A DNA stretch of 9,564 bases from an uncultured Gammaproteobacteria bacterium (GTDB taxonomy: Bacteria; Pseudomonadota; Gammaproteobacteria; Pseudomonadales; UBA5518). A program made the translations under genes and the position numbers. A model generated the notes under the pieces. That model ran no database searches. It was not told the DNA's origin and saw only the letters and a program-made list of their open reading frames with translations. The stretch spans positions 1 to 9,564 of the forward strand of contig CAIXOY010000167.1 of the NCBI GenBank assembly GCA_903921135.1. Direction: 5' to 3'. Positions 1 through 6,973 of this stretch are shown piece after piece. Position 1 is the first letter of the stretch, and each line of letters opens with the position of its first letter.

Positions 1-1461
1 ATCGACCTCAGCCTGCGCGGCCAGCACCTCTACGCATCCGATGTCACGCGCATCCGTGCCGGCCGGGACTTCTACAACACGCCGCTCGCGCCCGAGCGCA
101 GCGTTGCCTTCGTGGAACTCGGCGGGCCCGGCACGCTGGTGGTGGAAGCAGGGCGCAACCTCGGCCCGATCACCTCGGCGAACGAAGCCCTCGACAACGG
201 TTATCTGCGTCCCAACAACGCCACTTACCCGGGCATCCGCACCGTCGGCAACCAGAACAATGCCTACCTCGACCGCGAGGGTGCGGCGATCCTGCTTGCC
301 TTCGGTACCGCGCCGGGCGTGGCACTCGAGGCCTTTGCGGACACCTACATCGATCCGTCCGTGCTGCACGATCCCGCGAACCCCGAGGACGCGCTCGGTA
401 CGCCCGACTACAGCGAGCGGCTGGTCGACTTCGTCGAGACGGTGGAGCGCGATCGGCTGCGCCGCGAGGGTGTGGCAGACACGGGCGTGGATCTCACGCC
501 CGCCGAGGCCTGGGAGCGTTTCCGGCAGTTGCCGGAGTACCAGCGGCAGTTGCTCGTGTACGGGGTGTTTTTCGACATCCTCAACCGCACCGGTCTCGAC
601 TACAACAACATCGACAGCCGTTTCGCGCAGCAGTACGGACGGGGTTTCGGTGCAGTCGGCAGCCTCTTCCCCGCGGCCTACGGCTACACCTCGTACGACA
701 CCACGCTGCGCCCGGGCGAACCGCAGAAGACGGTGTCCACGGGCCGGCTCGATATGCGCGGATCCACCGTACAAACGCAGCGCGGCGGCGACATCCTGGT
801 GGTGGGGCCGGGCGGCAGCGTGGTCGTGGGCAGTGCCTCGGCACCGCCCGTTGTACCGGCCTCGCGCGCCACGGCCGGCATCGGGCCGAACAATCAGGGC
901 ATCCTCACGCTGGAGCAGGGCGCGATCCGCGTCTTCACCGACCAGAACGTGCTGCTCGCGCAGAGCCGCATTTTCACGGAGCAGGGCGGCGACGTGATCA
1001 TCTGGAGTTCGAACGGCGACATCAACGCGGGCAAGGGTGCGAAGACGAGCTCCGAGATTCCGCCGCCGTCCTTCGTCTGCGACTTCGACCACTTCTGCAT
1101 CGTCGACGCGAAATCGCAGGTGAGCGGTGCGGGCATCGCGGTGCTGCAGACGCGCGCAGGCGCGCCCTCCGGCATTGCCAACCTGATTGCCCCGCGCGGC
1201 ACCGTCGATGCGGGAGACGCGGGCATCCGCGTGTCGGGCAGCCTGAACGTCGCTGCGTTCAAGGTGGCGAACGCCGACAACATCTCCGTGTCGGGTGGCT
1301 CCGTGGGCGTGCCCACGGGACTTGTAGATACCGGCGCGCTCGGTGCGGCGGGTTCCGTTGCGGCCTCTGTCTCGCAGACTGCCACACAGATGGGCAACTC
1401 GCGGCAGCAGGAAAAATCGCCACTGGTCATCACGGTGGAAGTGCTCGGCTTCGGCGGTTAG
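1..1461 (+). CDS. Filamentous haemagglutinin family exoprotein (TpsA-like, DUF3739), 5'-truncated by window edge
   Basis: The reading frame is open from base 1 and ends at TAG 1459-1461, so 486 C-terminal residues are visible and the start lies outside the window. The first ~90 residues are beta-helix-like, with a 'YASDVTRIRAGRDF' strand. Residues ~137-201 form a charged helical segment (LPEYQRQLLVYGVFFDILNR), which I recall as typical of this family. Residues ~262-445 match the DUF3739 type: GGDILVVGPGG, WSSNGDINAGKGAKT (335-349) and IAPRGTVDAGDAGIRVSG (396-413). The end, ITVEVLGFGG, is a natural family C-terminus, so the 3' end is intact. Family knowledge: such proteins carry an N-terminal TPS domain, cross the inner membrane by Sec and the outer membrane through a TpsB/Omp85-type pore, and act as adhesins or surface exoproteins. 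No TpsB partner is visible downstream. There are two cysteines (360, 366) in a VCDFDHFC motif. The family is firm; the cargo role is unknown. Confidence 0.88.
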   Translation: MDLSLRGQHLYASDVTRIRAGRDFYNTPLAPERSVAFVELGGPGTLVVEAGRNLGPITSANEALDNGYLRPNNATYPGIRTVGNQNNAYLDREGAAILLAFGTAPGVALEAFADTYIDPSVLHDPANPEDALGTPDYSERLVDFVETVERDRLRREGVADTGVDLTPAEAWERFRQLPEYQRQLLVYGVFFDILNRTGLDYNNIDSRFAQQYGRGFGAVGSLFPAAYGYTSYDTTLRPGEPQKTVSTGRLDMRGSTVQTQRGGDILVVGPGGSVVVGSASAPPVVPASRATAGIGPNNQGILTLEQGAIRVFTDQNVLLAQSRIFTEQGGDVIIWSSNGDINAGKGAKTSSEIPPPSFVCDFDHFCIVDAKSQVSGAGIAVLQTRAGAPSGIANLIAPRGTVDAGDAGIRVSGSLNVAAFKVANADNISVSGGSVGVPTGLVDTGALGAAGSVAASVSQTATQMGNSRQQEKSPLVITVEVLGFGG

Positions 1462-1528
1462 CCGCCAGCCGGTCTCACGCAGACCCGCAATCCGGATTTT
1501 CTTTTCCCGTCCCGCAGAAATGTGCGTT

Positions 1529-1560
1529 CTGTCGCAATTCGGTAAATCTATGGACATATC
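1529..1560 (+). promoter_or_regulatory. Candidate PhoB box and -10 region upstream of first PstS-like gene
   Basis: The 194-nt gap between the exoprotein and the first PstS-like gene contains CTGTCGC-AATT-CGGTAAA at 1529-1546. This has the 7-4-7 layout of the PhoB box (consensus CTGTCAT-AWAW-CTGTCAY) and matches about 12 of 18 positions; the left half is good and the right half is poor. Ten bases downstream is TATCCG at 1557-1562, the place a PhoB-dependent -10 would occupy, but it matches TATAAT only at TAT. The gap also holds two short hairpins just after the exoprotein stop (1447-1470 and 1471-1485) and a T-rich run near 1497-1505, which could be a weak terminator. Assignment rests on the downstream gene being PstS-like as much as on the match. 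Confidence 0.3.
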
Positions 1561-1643
1561 CGGTCGCTAAGTTGCGCGTGTTGCCAGGGCGTCTGCTAGC
1601 GACTTACCCGCCGCAACGGTTGCCTAGATACCCACTTTTTCCC

Positions 1644-1648
1644 GGAGA
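1644..1648 (+). promoter_or_regulatory. Ribosome binding site fixing the start of the first PstS-like gene
   Basis: GGAGA lies 7 nt before ATG 1656. This selects ATG 1656 over the upstream in-frame start at 1572, which has no such site and would put 28 extra residues in front of a normal signal peptide. Confidence 0.8.
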
Positions 1649-1655
1649 CAGATCC

Positions 1656-3125
1656 ATGCGTTTCAAGATTCTTTCCGCAGCAGTAGCGGCTGTCGCGCTG
1701 GCCCCGCTGGCCACGTTCGCCGCCCCGGCCACCACGCTCTACGGCGGTGGCGCTACGTTCCCGGCCAGCGCCTGGCACGGCAATGAGTTCATCGTAGGTC
1801 CGGTCGGTGGCCCTGTGCCCACCGTCTCGCCCCGCCTTACGTCGGCAGGCGCTACCGGCTCCTACTTCGGTGCCTACACTGCCTCCACCGCAGCACAGTC
1901 GCTGATCCCCTTCCCCGCAGGTGCCACCAGCCGTCCTGCCGTCTCGTACTGCCAGACCGGCAGCGGCACCGGCAAGAACGTCCTGACCGGAAACAGCAGC
2001 CGCGTGGTAACGGGCACCTGCCCTGACTTCGCCAGCACCCCCACCGGCTTCGGCGCGCCTGCCGGGACCGTGGATGCCGACTTTGCCGGCACCGACTCTC
2101 CCCTCACGCAGTCCGATTACAGCGCCTACCTGACCAACAAGGCCGCAGCTCACGTTCAGCCCGTGCAGGTCCCGGTCGTGGCCGGTTCCATCGGTGTTGT
2201 GTACAACAACGCCCAGACCGGTGGATCGATCGGCGTTGCAGCCCCCACGATCACGCTCTCGAAGGTCTGCCAGATCTTCTCCGGCGCGATCAGCAACTGG
2301 AACCAGCTTGGTCCGTTCCCCTCCAAGACGATCAAGGTTGTCTACCGCTCCGATTCCAGCGGCACCTCCTTCGGCATGAGTAACCACCTGTCCTTCGTTT
2401 GCCCCACCGCGACACCCACGGCTGTCACCGGCTTTTCCACCCAGCAGACGTTCCTCTCGGCATTCCCGGGCGGGGTGGCTCCGAACGGGGCCATCAGTGC
2501 ATCGGGTAACAACGGCGTTCTGACCACTGTGGCCGCCACCGACGGCGCCATCGGTTATGCAGACGTTTCCGATGCTGTTGACCGCGCGTCGCTTAACCCT
2601 GCCCTGAAGGAAGTCCAGTACTTCACGCTCGCCGCTGGCGAGGGCACCAACCTCGCCACAGGCAAGAAGTACAAGGCAAAGAGCCCGGCGAAGATCTCCA
2701 AGAAGTTCAAGATTGCGACCGGTGGTGTCGTGGTTGACCGGGTGCTCGGTGCAAACGATGCCAACGGCCGTCCGACGCTCGTGACCCTGAGCCCCGTGCC
2801 GCCGAAGGCGTCCTGCATCCTGCTGGCCAAGCCTGACAGCTACGCGACGGCCGCTCTTACCGCTACCGGCGATTTCGCCAGCTATCCGATCATGGCCGTC
2901 TCCTACATGACGTTCCACAGCGCCGGAAACGGCGAGAGCGCGTTGAACCTGCAGGCACTCGCTGCAGGCTTCTTCGGCGCGATCACCCCGCCCTCCGCAG
3001 ATGGCACCATCGCCGGCACGATCTCGGGCAGCACCACCACGATCGCACCGGCCCGCGGCTTCTCCTACCTGGCGGGTTTCCCCAACCCGACCAAGACCAC
3101 GATCAAGAACTGCATCGTTCCCTGA
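1656..3125 (+). CDS. Exported PstS-like phosphate-binding protein, paralogue 1
   Basis: A 489-residue periplasmic-binding-protein-fold protein of the PstS type. Residues 1-22 are a Sec signal peptide (cleavage near TFA|AP) with no lipobox. PstS landmarks appear in order: YGGGATFPA (29-37), FAGTDSPL (143-150), VPVVAGSIGVVYN (172-184), IFSGAISNWNQL (207-218), YRSDSSGTSF (230-239) and TDGAIGYAD (295-303). By comparison with E. coli PstS, the phosphate-contacting Thr34, Phe35, Asp147, Arg231, Ser235, Gly236 and Thr237 are all present, so it should bind phosphate or a similar oxyanion. It is much longer than PstS (~346 aa), with an insert at ~85-140 and an extended C-terminus ending in Cys486. It has six cysteines (99, 122, 205, 249, 387, 486), all kept in the next gene, which suggests disulfides and an extracytoplasmic location. 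No pstCAB transporter genes are adjacent, so a role as a secreted scavenger or surface protein is possible but unproven. Confidence 0.88.
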   Translation: MRFKILSAAVAAVALAPLATFAAPATTLYGGGATFPASAWHGNEFIVGPVGGPVPTVSPRLTSAGATGSYFGAYTASTAAQSLIPFPAGATSRPAVSYCQTGSGTGKNVLTGNSSRVVTGTCPDFASTPTGFGAPAGTVDADFAGTDSPLTQSDYSAYLTNKAAAHVQPVQVPVVAGSIGVVYNNAQTGGSIGVAAPTITLSKVCQIFSGAISNWNQLGPFPSKTIKVVYRSDSSGTSFGMSNHLSFVCPTATPTAVTGFSTQQTFLSAFPGGVAPNGAISASGNNGVLTTVAATDGAIGYADVSDAVDRASLNPALKEVQYFTLAAGEGTNLATGKKYKAKSPAKISKKFKIATGGVVVDRVLGANDANGRPTLVTLSPVPPKASCILLAKPDSYATAALTATGDFASYPIMAVSYMTFHSAGNGESALNLQALAAGFFGAITPPSADGTIAGTISGSTTTIAPARGFSYLAGFPNPTKTTIKNCIVP

Positions 3126-3154
3126 TCGGTTTCCCAAGCGTCTGACGCGATCCC

Positions 3155-3173
3155 GTGTGACAGGACGTCACAC
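3155..3173. repeat. Perfect 7-bp inverted repeat in the 3' UTR of PstS-like paralogue 1
   Basis: GTGTGAC (3155-3161) and GTCACAC (3167-3173) flank a 5-nt loop, 30 nt after the stop codon and before the main terminator. It may be an RNA hairpin or a protein-binding palindrome. The left arm context CCGTGTGAC recurs 25 nt after the stop of paralogue 2 (4794-4802), without the right arm. Confidence 0.5.
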
Positions 3174-3208
3174 TCCCGGCAACGCAGCCGGCGGGATCGC
3201 AGCTCTCC

Positions 3209-3251
3209 GAACCCGCGCGTTCCTCACCGGGGCGCGCGGGTTCTTCTTTTT
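3209..3251 (+). terminator. Rho-independent terminator after PstS-like paralogue 1
   Basis: A perfect 11-bp GC-rich stem (3209-3219 with 3233-3243) with a 13-nt loop is followed by TTCTTTTT. It is a strong intrinsic terminator, so the two PstS-like genes are probably separate transcripts. The remaining gap to the next gene (3252-3362) shows no convincing sigma70 promoter. Confidence 0.88.
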
Positions 3252-3351
3252 GCAACATTTGCGTCACGAAAGAGCAACAAAGCCCGCCGATCATGCGTGG
3301 AGCCCCGGCGCCTTCCCTTGCGCTCCGGTGGCACTCAACCCTCATGCCATC

Positions 3352-3357
3352 GGGAGA
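3352..3357 (+). promoter_or_regulatory. Ribosome binding site fixing the start of the second PstS-like gene
   Basis: GGGAGA lies 5 nt before ATG 3363. It supports that start over the in-frame GTG at 3297, and ATG 3363 begins a canonical signal peptide. Confidence 0.8.
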
Positions 3358-3362
3358 ACCCC

Positions 3363-4769
3363 ATGCAATCCAGAGTCAAGAATCGCAGCAGTCTGGCCGC
3401 AGCCCTCGCCGCCGCCATGCTCGTGCCCGCCATCTCGTCCGCAGCGCCGAGCACCACCCTCTACGGTGGTGGCGCATCCTTGCCCGCGACCGCCTACGTT
3501 GGCAGTTCCTGGTTCACTCCCTCTCCCGCGCTTCGCCTCAGCACCGCGGGTGACGCTGGCTCCCTGTTCGGCCAGTACACTGCCTCGACAACCGCACTTC
3601 CGATCGGCTTCTTCACCGGCACCACCACGCGCCCTGCAGTGTCCTATTGCCAAACGGGCAGCGGCACCGGCAAAAAAGTCCTGATTGGCGATCCTACGGT
3701 CAGCGCGTCCAACGCCTGCCCGGATGCCGGTACGTCCAGCGTGACAGGATTTGGTGCGCCTTCTGGTGTGCAGGCGTCCTACGTCGGCTCTGATTCGCCG
3801 CTGAGCGCGAGCGAGTTCTCGGCCTTTCTCACGAACAAGCCGGCGCGGGTGCAGCCTGTGCAGTTTCCCGCAATCGGCGCGGTGATCGCAGTGATCTACA
3901 ACAACCCGTCAGTGCAGGCGGCGTCGCTGGCACTCTCGGAGTCCAAGATCTGCCGCATCTTCTCCGGTGACATCACCGACTGGCGCCAACTCGGGCCCTT
4001 CCCCTCGAAGCCCATCAAGGTCGTCTACCGCAGTGACGGCAGTGGTACTTCCTTCGCTTTCAGCAACCACCTGTCGAAGGTCTGCCCCACCGCATCACCG
4101 GTCGCGGTTACCGGCTTCAAGACCAACCAGACCTTCTCTTCGGCCTTCCCGGTAGCGGCTCCGACGGGGTCCATCGCCTCGCCGCAAAACGGCGGTGTCA
4201 CCACAACGGTCTCCAATACCGACGGTGCGATCGGCTACGCCGACGTCGCTGACACCTCCGAGCGGATCCGCCTCAACCCGTCGATCTCGCTCAAGTTCGC
4301 CTCGATTGTGTTGAAGGACGGCATCAACCCCGCAACCGGCAAGGCCTTCATCCGCCGCAACCCGCTGGTTCACCCCGCCACCTTCAACCTGGGTAACGTC
4401 GTCACGGACAAGGTGATCGCCAGCAGCCTCGACGCGAACGGGCGTCCGGTGATGCAAGACATCGTTGCCCCGCCGCGCCCCGGTTGTGTCCTTCTGGCGG
4501 ATCCGGACAGCTACGCCACCTCGCCGCTGTCTGCTAGCGGTGACTACGCGTCCTACCCCATCGTTGCCGTGTCTTACCTCCTTGCCAACGCGGCGGGCAA
4601 CGGTCAGAACACGTTCAACCTGCGCGCCCTGCTTGCCGCTCCGTATGGCAAGGCCGCTGCCGGGAGCTACTCGGCCGGGACGACCACGATCGGCGCTGGC
4701 AAGGGCTACCTGTTCCTCACCGGCCAGATTCCCGGCCCGCTCAAGATCTCGCAGTGCGTGAGGGTCTGA
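3363..4769 (+). CDS. Exported PstS-like phosphate-binding protein, paralogue 2
   Basis: A 468-residue tandem paralogue of the preceding gene, colinear along its whole length. Residues 1-27 are a Sec signal peptide (cleavage near SSA|AP). Shared blocks include VSYCQTGSGTGK (93-104), VGSDSPL (141-147), IFSGDITDWRQL (199-210), YRSDGSGTSF (222-231), TDGAIGYAD (286-294) and the closing cysteine block. Asp144, Arg223, Ser227, Gly228 and Thr229 of the PstS phosphate site are kept. The first-loop Thr-Phe of PstS and of paralogue 1 is Ser39-Leu40 here (GGASLPA), so affinity or ligand may differ. All six cysteines (96, 119, 197, 241, 375, 465) align with those of paralogue 1. It has no lipobox and no adjacent transporter genes. 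Likely a soluble exported oxyanion binder; whether it stays periplasmic or is secreted onward cannot be read from the sequence. Confidence 0.88.
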   Translation: MQSRVKNRSSLAAALAAAMLVPAISSAAPSTTLYGGGASLPATAYVGSSWFTPSPALRLSTAGDAGSLFGQYTASTTALPIGFFTGTTTRPAVSYCQTGSGTGKKVLIGDPTVSASNACPDAGTSSVTGFGAPSGVQASYVGSDSPLSASEFSAFLTNKPARVQPVQFPAIGAVIAVIYNNPSVQAASLALSESKICRIFSGDITDWRQLGPFPSKPIKVVYRSDGSGTSFAFSNHLSKVCPTASPVAVTGFKTNQTFSSAFPVAAPTGSIASPQNGGVTTTVSNTDGAIGYADVADTSERIRLNPSISLKFASIVLKDGINPATGKAFIRRNPLVHPATFNLGNVVTDKVIASSLDANGRPVMQDIVAPPRPGCVLLADPDSYATSPLSASGDYASYPIVAVSYLLANAAGNGQNTFNLRALLAAPYGKAAAGSYSAGTTTIGAGKGYLFLTGQIPGPLKISQCVRV

Positions 4770-4831
4770 CCTTCCCGCAGGGCAGCCAACGTTCCGTGTG
4801 ACGCTGGCTCCCTCGAATCTGCGACATCCGG

Positions 4832-4867
4832 AAACCCCGTGTCCCGCAAGGTCCACGGGGTTTTTTT
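4832..4867 (+). terminator. Rho-independent terminator after PstS-like paralogue 2
   Basis: A perfect 10-bp stem (AAACCCCGTG 4832-4841 with 4854-4863) with a 12-nt loop ends in an unbroken run of T (4861-4867). It separates the PstS-like genes from the secretin gene and makes the in-frame GTG at 4839, inside the hairpin, an unlikely start. Confidence 0.9.
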
Positions 4868-4884
4868 GTGCAGGCCCGCGCTGC

Positions 4885-4913
4885 TTCACCGCAGCCTCCG
4901 GATGCCGGATAGT
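4885..4913 (+). promoter_or_regulatory. Candidate sigma70-type promoter for the secretin gene
   Basis: TTCACC (4885-4890, 4/6 to TTGACA) and GATAGT (4908-4913, 4/6 to TATAAT) are separated by 17 nt, just after the terminator. If used, transcription would begin near 4920, favouring ATG 4947 over ATG 4902 as the gene start. This is a pattern match only. Confidence 0.35.
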
Positions 4914-4946
4914 TCCCGGATTCCGCTTACCCGCCGGGCCCGTCTG

Positions 4947-6860
4947 ATGCCACTCATCCCCGCTACCGCGCGTGCGTTACACATCGTCATGGTGCTTTTC
5001 CTGCTGCAGGCAGGGATGTGGGCCGTGCCTGCAGGCGCGGAGACCTTGTCTCCGGGCATCGAGCTACATCTCTCGGGGCCGGATGCGAAGCCCGCGCTGG
5101 GCAGCCTGCCGCTCGCCGCTTTCATCCAGAGAGTGTTCGCGGGAACGCTGGGGTTCGAGATCGTGCTGGCGCCGGATGTTCAGGCCGATGAGGAGCCTGT
5201 GAACTTGCGCCTCGGTTCTGCTGTTTCCCGCCGACAGCTTTTCCTGATCGGTCGTCGCATTCTTTCTGCCCGGGGGATTGCCATCCAATTCAACGAGGGA
5301 GTCCTGTTCTTCGCGCGCGACCCTGCCAGAAAAACGCCTGGAATTCCCCGGCTGCCGGGGAGCAGCAACCCTTACCCCGATCAGGATCTGTTCGTGCAGG
5401 TGCCCTTGCGCTTCGTGGGCCCGGTAAAGGTGGGAGTCTGGTTGGCTGAAAACCTGGCATCCCGGGGTTTCAACGTCGACGAGGACACCGTCGGTAACAC
5501 GGTACTGCTCTCGGGACCCGAGGATATCGTGGCCGAGGCGTTGCGCATGCTGGAGGTTCTGGACCAGCCGCGGTTCGCCGCCCGGCATTCGCTGAAGATC
5601 GTGCCCCGACATGTCCCTGCCGATAGCCTGGCGCGTGATCTCGTGGCGATTCTCCAGTCGGAAGGCATCGCTGCCGAGGAACGCTCTCCTGTCTCTTCGG
5701 TGATGGTCATGCCGATGCTCACGCAGAATGTCGTGCTCGTGTTTGCTGCCCGCCAGGGGCTGGCTGACCATGCCGCCGAATGGGCGCGCCACATCGATCG
5801 GCCGGCCGCAGACACCGTGGGCAGTGGCATCTTTTCCTGGCCTCTGGAGCATATGCAGGCAGATGTGGTTGTCGATGTGCTTCAGGGCCTTGTGGACACA
5901 ACGCCGCCTTCTGCCTCCGCTATCGCGGCTTCGTTGCCTCCTGACGAGACTGCCGACCCGCCGCCGGATGATGGTGGTGCGGATTCCACTGCCTCCGCGA
6001 GTACCAGAAGGTCGCCACAACCGTCACGCCCCGCCTTGGCGGCTGACAGGAACCGCAACGCCGTCGTGTTCCGCGGGCCTGCAGTGGAATGGCGGCGCTT
6101 GGTGGCACAGATCCGCGCGATGGACTTGCCTGTTGCCTCGGTGCTGGTGGAGGTGCTGCTGGTCGATGTGCGGCTCGACCGCAACGCGGGAAGCGGGCTC
6201 GAGTGGCTCGCCTCGGGCAGCATCCACGGCGACGAGGTCTCGTTCGGCAGCAGCGGCCTCGGGCTAGGGCAGGACGGCTTCAACCTCCTGCTGCGCGACG
6301 GCAGCACAGTGCGTGCCGCACTGGCGCTCTTCGCGGCCGACACCCGCGCCGCGATCCGTGCGCGGCCGCGTCTGGTGGTGGCGAGCGGACACGAGGCGAG
6401 GCTCGAGGTCGGCGACGAGATCCCCGTCGTGGCCTCGTCCTCGCGCTCCACGCGCCGCCCCGATGCGCCTCTGGTGAGCGCAGTGGAGTACCGGCACACC
6501 GGGCTTTCCCTCGCGGTCCGGCCTACCGTCCTCGCGGGTGATCGTGTGGAACTGGAGGTGCTGCAGGAGCTCTCCAGTGCGCGAGAGACGGCCAGCAGTG
6601 GCATCGATTCGCCCACCATCCGCAGCCGCCGCCTGCAGACCACGGTGAGCCTGCGTGACGGCGGCGCTGTGCTGCTCGGCGGGCTGCAGGAAACCGCGGG
6701 CAGCGCGAGCCGCGCGGGCGCTGCCGCGCTGCCAGGGCCCGCCACCGCACTTGATGCGAAAACGCGCGAGAGCGGGAGGACGGAGCTGATGGTGCTGATC
6801 CGCCCCCGCGTGCTGCGCAGCCCCGAAGAGGCGGCAGCCCTTACCGCCGGTGGCCGCTGA
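4947..6860 (+). CDS. gspD: GspD-type outer-membrane secretin (type II secretion family), no other gsp genes visible
   Basis: A 637-residue secretin. Residues 1-31 are a signal peptide with a hydrophobic core (HIVMVLFLLQAGMWAV) and AGA|ET cleavage. N0-like (35-120), N1 (~148-207), N2 (~213-287) and N3 (~291-395) periplasmic domains follow; N3 holds a Pro/Asp/Ser-rich insert (319-363). The secretin core is at ~396-625: VLVEVLLVDVRL (399-410), ARPRLVVASGHEARLEVGDE (472-491), SPTIRSRRLQTTVSLRDG (555-572) and RTELMVLIRPRVL (611-623). Family role: a 12-15-mer gated channel that lets folded proteins leave through the outer membrane. The usual VPxLGDIPxLGxLFR stretch before the last strands is replaced by an Ala/Gly-rich segment. 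The start is uncertain: ATG 4902 (15 residues longer) is possible, and neither has a clear Shine-Dalgarno sequence. No gspC or gspE-M genes are present here, so it must work with machinery elsewhere or be a specialised paralogue, perhaps exporting the neighbouring PstS-like proteins (inference). A pilus or phage-type secretin is less likely given the N0-N3 layout. Confidence 0.85.
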   Translation: MPLIPATARALHIVMVLFLLQAGMWAVPAGAETLSPGIELHLSGPDAKPALGSLPLAAFIQRVFAGTLGFEIVLAPDVQADEEPVNLRLGSAVSRRQLFLIGRRILSARGIAIQFNEGVLFFARDPARKTPGIPRLPGSSNPYPDQDLFVQVPLRFVGPVKVGVWLAENLASRGFNVDEDTVGNTVLLSGPEDIVAEALRMLEVLDQPRFAARHSLKIVPRHVPADSLARDLVAILQSEGIAAEERSPVSSVMVMPMLTQNVVLVFAARQGLADHAAEWARHIDRPAADTVGSGIFSWPLEHMQADVVVDVLQGLVDTTPPSASAIAASLPPDETADPPPDDGGADSTASASTRRSPQPSRPALAADRNRNAVVFRGPAVEWRRLVAQIRAMDLPVASVLVEVLLVDVRLDRNAGSGLEWLASGSIHGDEVSFGSSGLGLGQDGFNLLLRDGSTVRAALALFAADTRAAIRARPRLVVASGHEARLEVGDEIPVVASSSRSTRRPDAPLVSAVEYRHTGLSLAVRPTVLAGDRVELEVLQELSSARETASSGIDSPTIRSRRLQTTVSLRDGGAVLLGGLQETAGSASRAGAAALPGPATALDAKTRESGRTELMVLIRPRVLRSPEEAAALTAGGR

Positions 6861-6876
6861 TCGGGCCGCCGTCTCA

Positions 6877-6894
6877 TGGTCACGGAACTGTCAC
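6877..6894 (+). promoter_or_regulatory. PhoB-box-like direct repeat between secretin and STAS genes
   Basis: TGGTCAC-GGAA-CTGTCAC has the 7-4-7 spacing of a PhoB box. The right half matches CTGTCAY fully and the left half matches only GTCA. No good -10 lies at the expected distance (CAGTCT at 6905). Low confidence. Confidence 0.2.
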
Positions 6895-6919
6895 ATGGGC
6901 GATCCAGTCTCCGCGCTCA

Positions 6920-6949
6920 TTGCTGGCAGCGCAGTCGGCCCGTTAGCAT
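6920..6949 (+). promoter_or_regulatory. Weak candidate promoter for the STAS gene
   Basis: TTGCTG (6920-6925) and TAGCAT (6944-6949, 4/6 to TATAAT) are 18 nt apart and end 24 nt before the STAS start codon. No terminator follows the secretin, so readthrough from it is equally possible. Confidence 0.25.
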
Positions 6950-6973
6950 GCCGCCATCCACGAGAGAACACGC

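Noticed and set aside
1596..3137. A 513-codon open frame on the minus strand opposite the first PstS-like gene
   Set aside because: Low-complexity Gly/Arg-rich translation with no recognisable domain; it mirrors the GC-rich codon pattern of the real gene, which has a signal peptide, ribosome binding site and clear homology.
3250..3267. TTGCAAC-ATTT-GCGTCAC as a PhoB box for the second PstS-like gene
   Set aside because: Only one half resembles the consensus, it overlaps the terminator's T tract, and no -10 lies at the right distance.
4839..4841. GTG as the start of the secretin gene
   Set aside because: It lies inside the stem of a strong terminator, and the extra N-terminal residues do not improve the signal peptide.
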